Shown here piece by piece: positions 23,064 through 24,740 of a stretch of DNA of 24,740 nucleotides. Below the pieces are notes generated by a model that was given only the letters and a program-made list of their open reading frames with translations, made no database searches and was not told the DNA's origin. Source of the DNA: Lachnospiraceae bacterium UBA7160 (GTDB lineage Bacteria; Bacillota; Clostridia; Lachnospirales; Lachnospiraceae); the NCBI GenBank assembly GCA_002491565.1, contig DKWE01000029.1, positions 1 to 24,740 on the forward strand. The letters are read 5' to 3'. The first letter of the stretch is position 1, and the number at the start of each line of letters is the position of its first letter. Made by a program: the position numbers and the translations under genes.

Positions 23064-24653
23064 ATGGGTATTTATTTGAATCCGGGAAGTAACGAATTTC
23101 GTAAGAGTCTGAGATCGAAGATTTATGTGGATAAATCGATGTTGATTGCGCAGACAAACGCAGTGATGAATACAAGACAGCAATTTCTGTGCGTCAGCCG
23201 TCCGCGGCGCTTCGGAAAATCCATGGCGGCGGATATGCTGTCGGCCTATTATGGGAGCGGAGAAGATACAGGGGAGCTGTTTACAGGGCTGAAGATCAGC
23301 AGGGATGCTTCTTTTGCGGTCCATCTCAACCAGTATGACGTCATCAAGATCAATATGCAGGAATTCCTCACTGCGACGCAGAGCGTGGAGGAGATGCTGG
23401 CAATGTTAAAAAAGTACATTGCTTTTGATTTGCTTGACAAATATGAAACCGTTCGTTTCCGGGACACAGAAAATTTTATTCAGGTGCTGAAGGACATTTT
23501 CGCCTCGACCAGGCGTCCCTTTGTGATCCTGATCGATGAGTGGGACTGTCTGTTTCGGGAGTATGCGCACAACACAGATGCGCAGAAGAAGTATCTGGAT
23601 TTCCTGAGAGCATGGCTGAAGGATCAGGAGTATGTGGCGCTGGCCTATATGACGGGCATTCTGCCGGTCAAAAAGTACGGGACGCATTCTGCTCTGAATA
23701 TGTTTACTGAGTATTCAATGACAAATCCCAGGGAGCTGGCAGAGTACTTTGGCTTCACCGAGGAGGAGGTAAAGACGCTCTGCGAGGAGTATGGGATGAG
23801 CTTCGAGGAAGCCAAGGCATGGTATGACGGGTACGAGCTGGTGACGCAGAGCAGAGACGGTGTGCATGTACATTCGATCTACAGCCCGAAATCGGTGGTG
23901 GATGCGATGCTCAGCCACATCTATGACGCATACTGGAACCAGACGGAAACATATGAAGCGCTTAAGGTTTACATTCAGATGAATCTGGACGGGCTCAAGG
24001 ATGCGGTGGTTACGATGCTGGCAGGCGGGCGAGTAGAGATTAATACGGGAACCTTTTCAAACGATATGACTACCTTTACAGGCAAGGATGATGTGCTTAC
24101 CCTGCTTGTACATCTGGGTTATCTGACCTATCACAGATCGGACAAAACGGTGTCGATCCCCAACCAGGAGGTGGCGCAGGAGTATGTCAACGCTATTCGC
24201 ACGATGGACTGGAGTGAGGTGACACGCTCTGTCGAGGCTTCCCGCAGGCTGCTGCAGTCCCTGTGGGACATGGACCAGGATGCAGTCGCGGAGGGGATCG
24301 ACCGCGCGCACGAGGAAATCTCTATTTTACAGTACAACGATGAGAATTCCTTAAGCTGCGCGATCAGCCTGGCCTTTTACTGTGCGAGGGAGTACTACAC
24401 GGTCGTCCGGGAACTGCCCACGGGTAAGGGGTATGCGGATATCTGCCTGATTCCACGCAGGCTGCATGCGGATAAGCCTGCTGTGGTGATCGAGCTGAAA
24501 AAAGACAAAAATGCGCAGGGAGCGATTGAACAGATCAAACAGAAGAACTATGGGAAAGCGTTGGAGGATTATAAGGGCAACCTGCTGCTGGCCGGGATCA
24601 ATTACGGCAGGGAAAAGAAACATACCTGTGTGATTGAGAAGATGGTGGTGTAA
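23064..24653 (+). CDS. AAA-ATPase_like / PDDEXK_9 family protein
   Basis: A 529-residue cytoplasmic protein. The N-terminal half (about 1-230) matches the AAA-ATPase_like family (PF09820): the opening YLNPGSNEFRKS, a P-loop variant SRPRRFGKS, and Walker B FVILIDEWD at about 152-160. The C-terminal ~100 residues match PDDEXK_9 (PF08011), with the nuclease motif YADICL (Asp459) followed by VVIELK (Glu477, Lys479). Catalytic residues of both domains are present, so it looks intact. The family is multicopy in many gut Clostridia and Bacteroidetes and has no proven role; mobile or defence-related functions have been suggested only by analogy. A second family member survives as the stub at 1424. 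The ATG at 23064 follows GGAGGTGGGATAG, and the gene is closely spaced with the radical SAM gene. Confidence 0.9.
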   Translation: MGIYLNPGSNEFRKSLRSKIYVDKSMLIAQTNAVMNTRQQFLCVSRPRRFGKSMAADMLSAYYGSGEDTGELFTGLKISRDASFAVHLNQYDVIKINMQEFLTATQSVEEMLAMLKKYIAFDLLDKYETVRFRDTENFIQVLKDIFASTRRPFVILIDEWDCLFREYAHNTDAQKKYLDFLRAWLKDQEYVALAYMTGILPVKKYGTHSALNMFTEYSMTNPRELAEYFGFTEEEVKTLCEEYGMSFEEAKAWYDGYELVTQSRDGVHVHSIYSPKSVVDAMLSHIYDAYWNQTETYEALKVYIQMNLDGLKDAVVTMLAGGRVEINTGTFSNDMTTFTGKDDVLTLLVHLGYLTYHRSDKTVSIPNQEVAQEYVNAIRTMDWSEVTRSVEASRRLLQSLWDMDQDAVAEGIDRAHEEISILQYNDENSLSCAISLAFYCAREYYTVVRELPTGKGYADICLIPRRLHADKPAVVIELKKDKNAQGAIEQIKQKNYGKALEDYKGNLLLAGINYGREKKHTCVIEKMVV

Positions 24654-24740
24654 AAGGCGCTCCAATTACAATATACGTTACAGTTTAGCCATGCATAAAA
24701 AATGGGAAGACAGACCGTGCAAGCTTGCTTGCTAAGGGCT

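Noticed and set aside
24654..24740. A further gene or repeat at the window end
   Set aside because: The segment contains a GCAAGCTTGC palindrome but is cut off, so nothing can be supported.

Overview
The window looks like chromosomal DNA from a spore-forming Gram-positive anaerobe of the Clostridia, most likely Lachnospiraceae. The reasons are an intact spoIIAA-spoIIAB-sigF operon, strong AGGAGG-type ribosome binding sites, LplB/YtcP-type sugar permeases, several protein families I associate with Lachnospiraceae (DUF6483, DUF6128, DUF6612-like, AAA-ATPase_like/PDDEXK_9), and dispersed palindromic repeats between genes. This assignment is inference from gene content; there is no rRNA gene to anchor it. 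I saw no tRNA, rRNA, CRISPR array, prophage or complete insertion sequence.

Layout. 1-1337: hairpin repeats, a near-consensus promoter and an Fe-S aldo/keto reductase. 1340-3820: a tract of gene remnants. It holds a PDDEXK_9-type ATPase fragment, a PIN-toxin fragment, an N-terminally truncated sensor kinase fused head-on to a 5'-truncated solute-binding-protein gene, and a small frameshifted gene. 3911-6762: a DUF6483 protein (+), a membrane metallophosphoesterase (-) and a secreted DUF6612-like protein (-). 6763-8961: a divergent promoter region with a 52-bp tandem repeat, then folC, then a ~193-bp element with terminal inverted repeats, then a 52-residue protein. 8958-10619: a zinc-ribbon/TPR membrane protein translationally coupled to that small gene. 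10917-12679: the forespore sigma-F operon, with an unusually wide, repeat-containing gap between spoIIAA and spoIIAB. 12762-14222: a DUF6128-like protein with an expanded acidic repeat linker. 14780-21243: a carbohydrate uptake and processing locus made of a binding protein, an attenuator-like terminator, two permeases, a six-hairpin-glycosidase-like enzyme and an AraC regulator. 21457-21809: two more remnants, a kinase tail and an antitoxin-like stub. 21829-24653: a NusG-domain-II protein, a radical SAM activase with an unusual insertion, and a full-length AAA-ATPase_like/PDDEXK_9 protein.

How the genes work together. SpoIIAB holds sigma-F inactive until dephosphorylated SpoIIAA releases it. 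In the sugar locus the binding protein delivers a glycan to the two permeases; the ATPase must be encoded elsewhere, as is usual for this transporter class. The enzyme probably acts on the imported sugar and the AraC protein probably controls the locus. The remaining genes look like independent units. No complete, clearly new system stands out. The best leads are the uncharacterised glycosidase-like enzyme in its sugar locus, the small-protein/zinc-ribbon-TPR pair, the structured repeats, and the remnant tract with its rearrangement junction.
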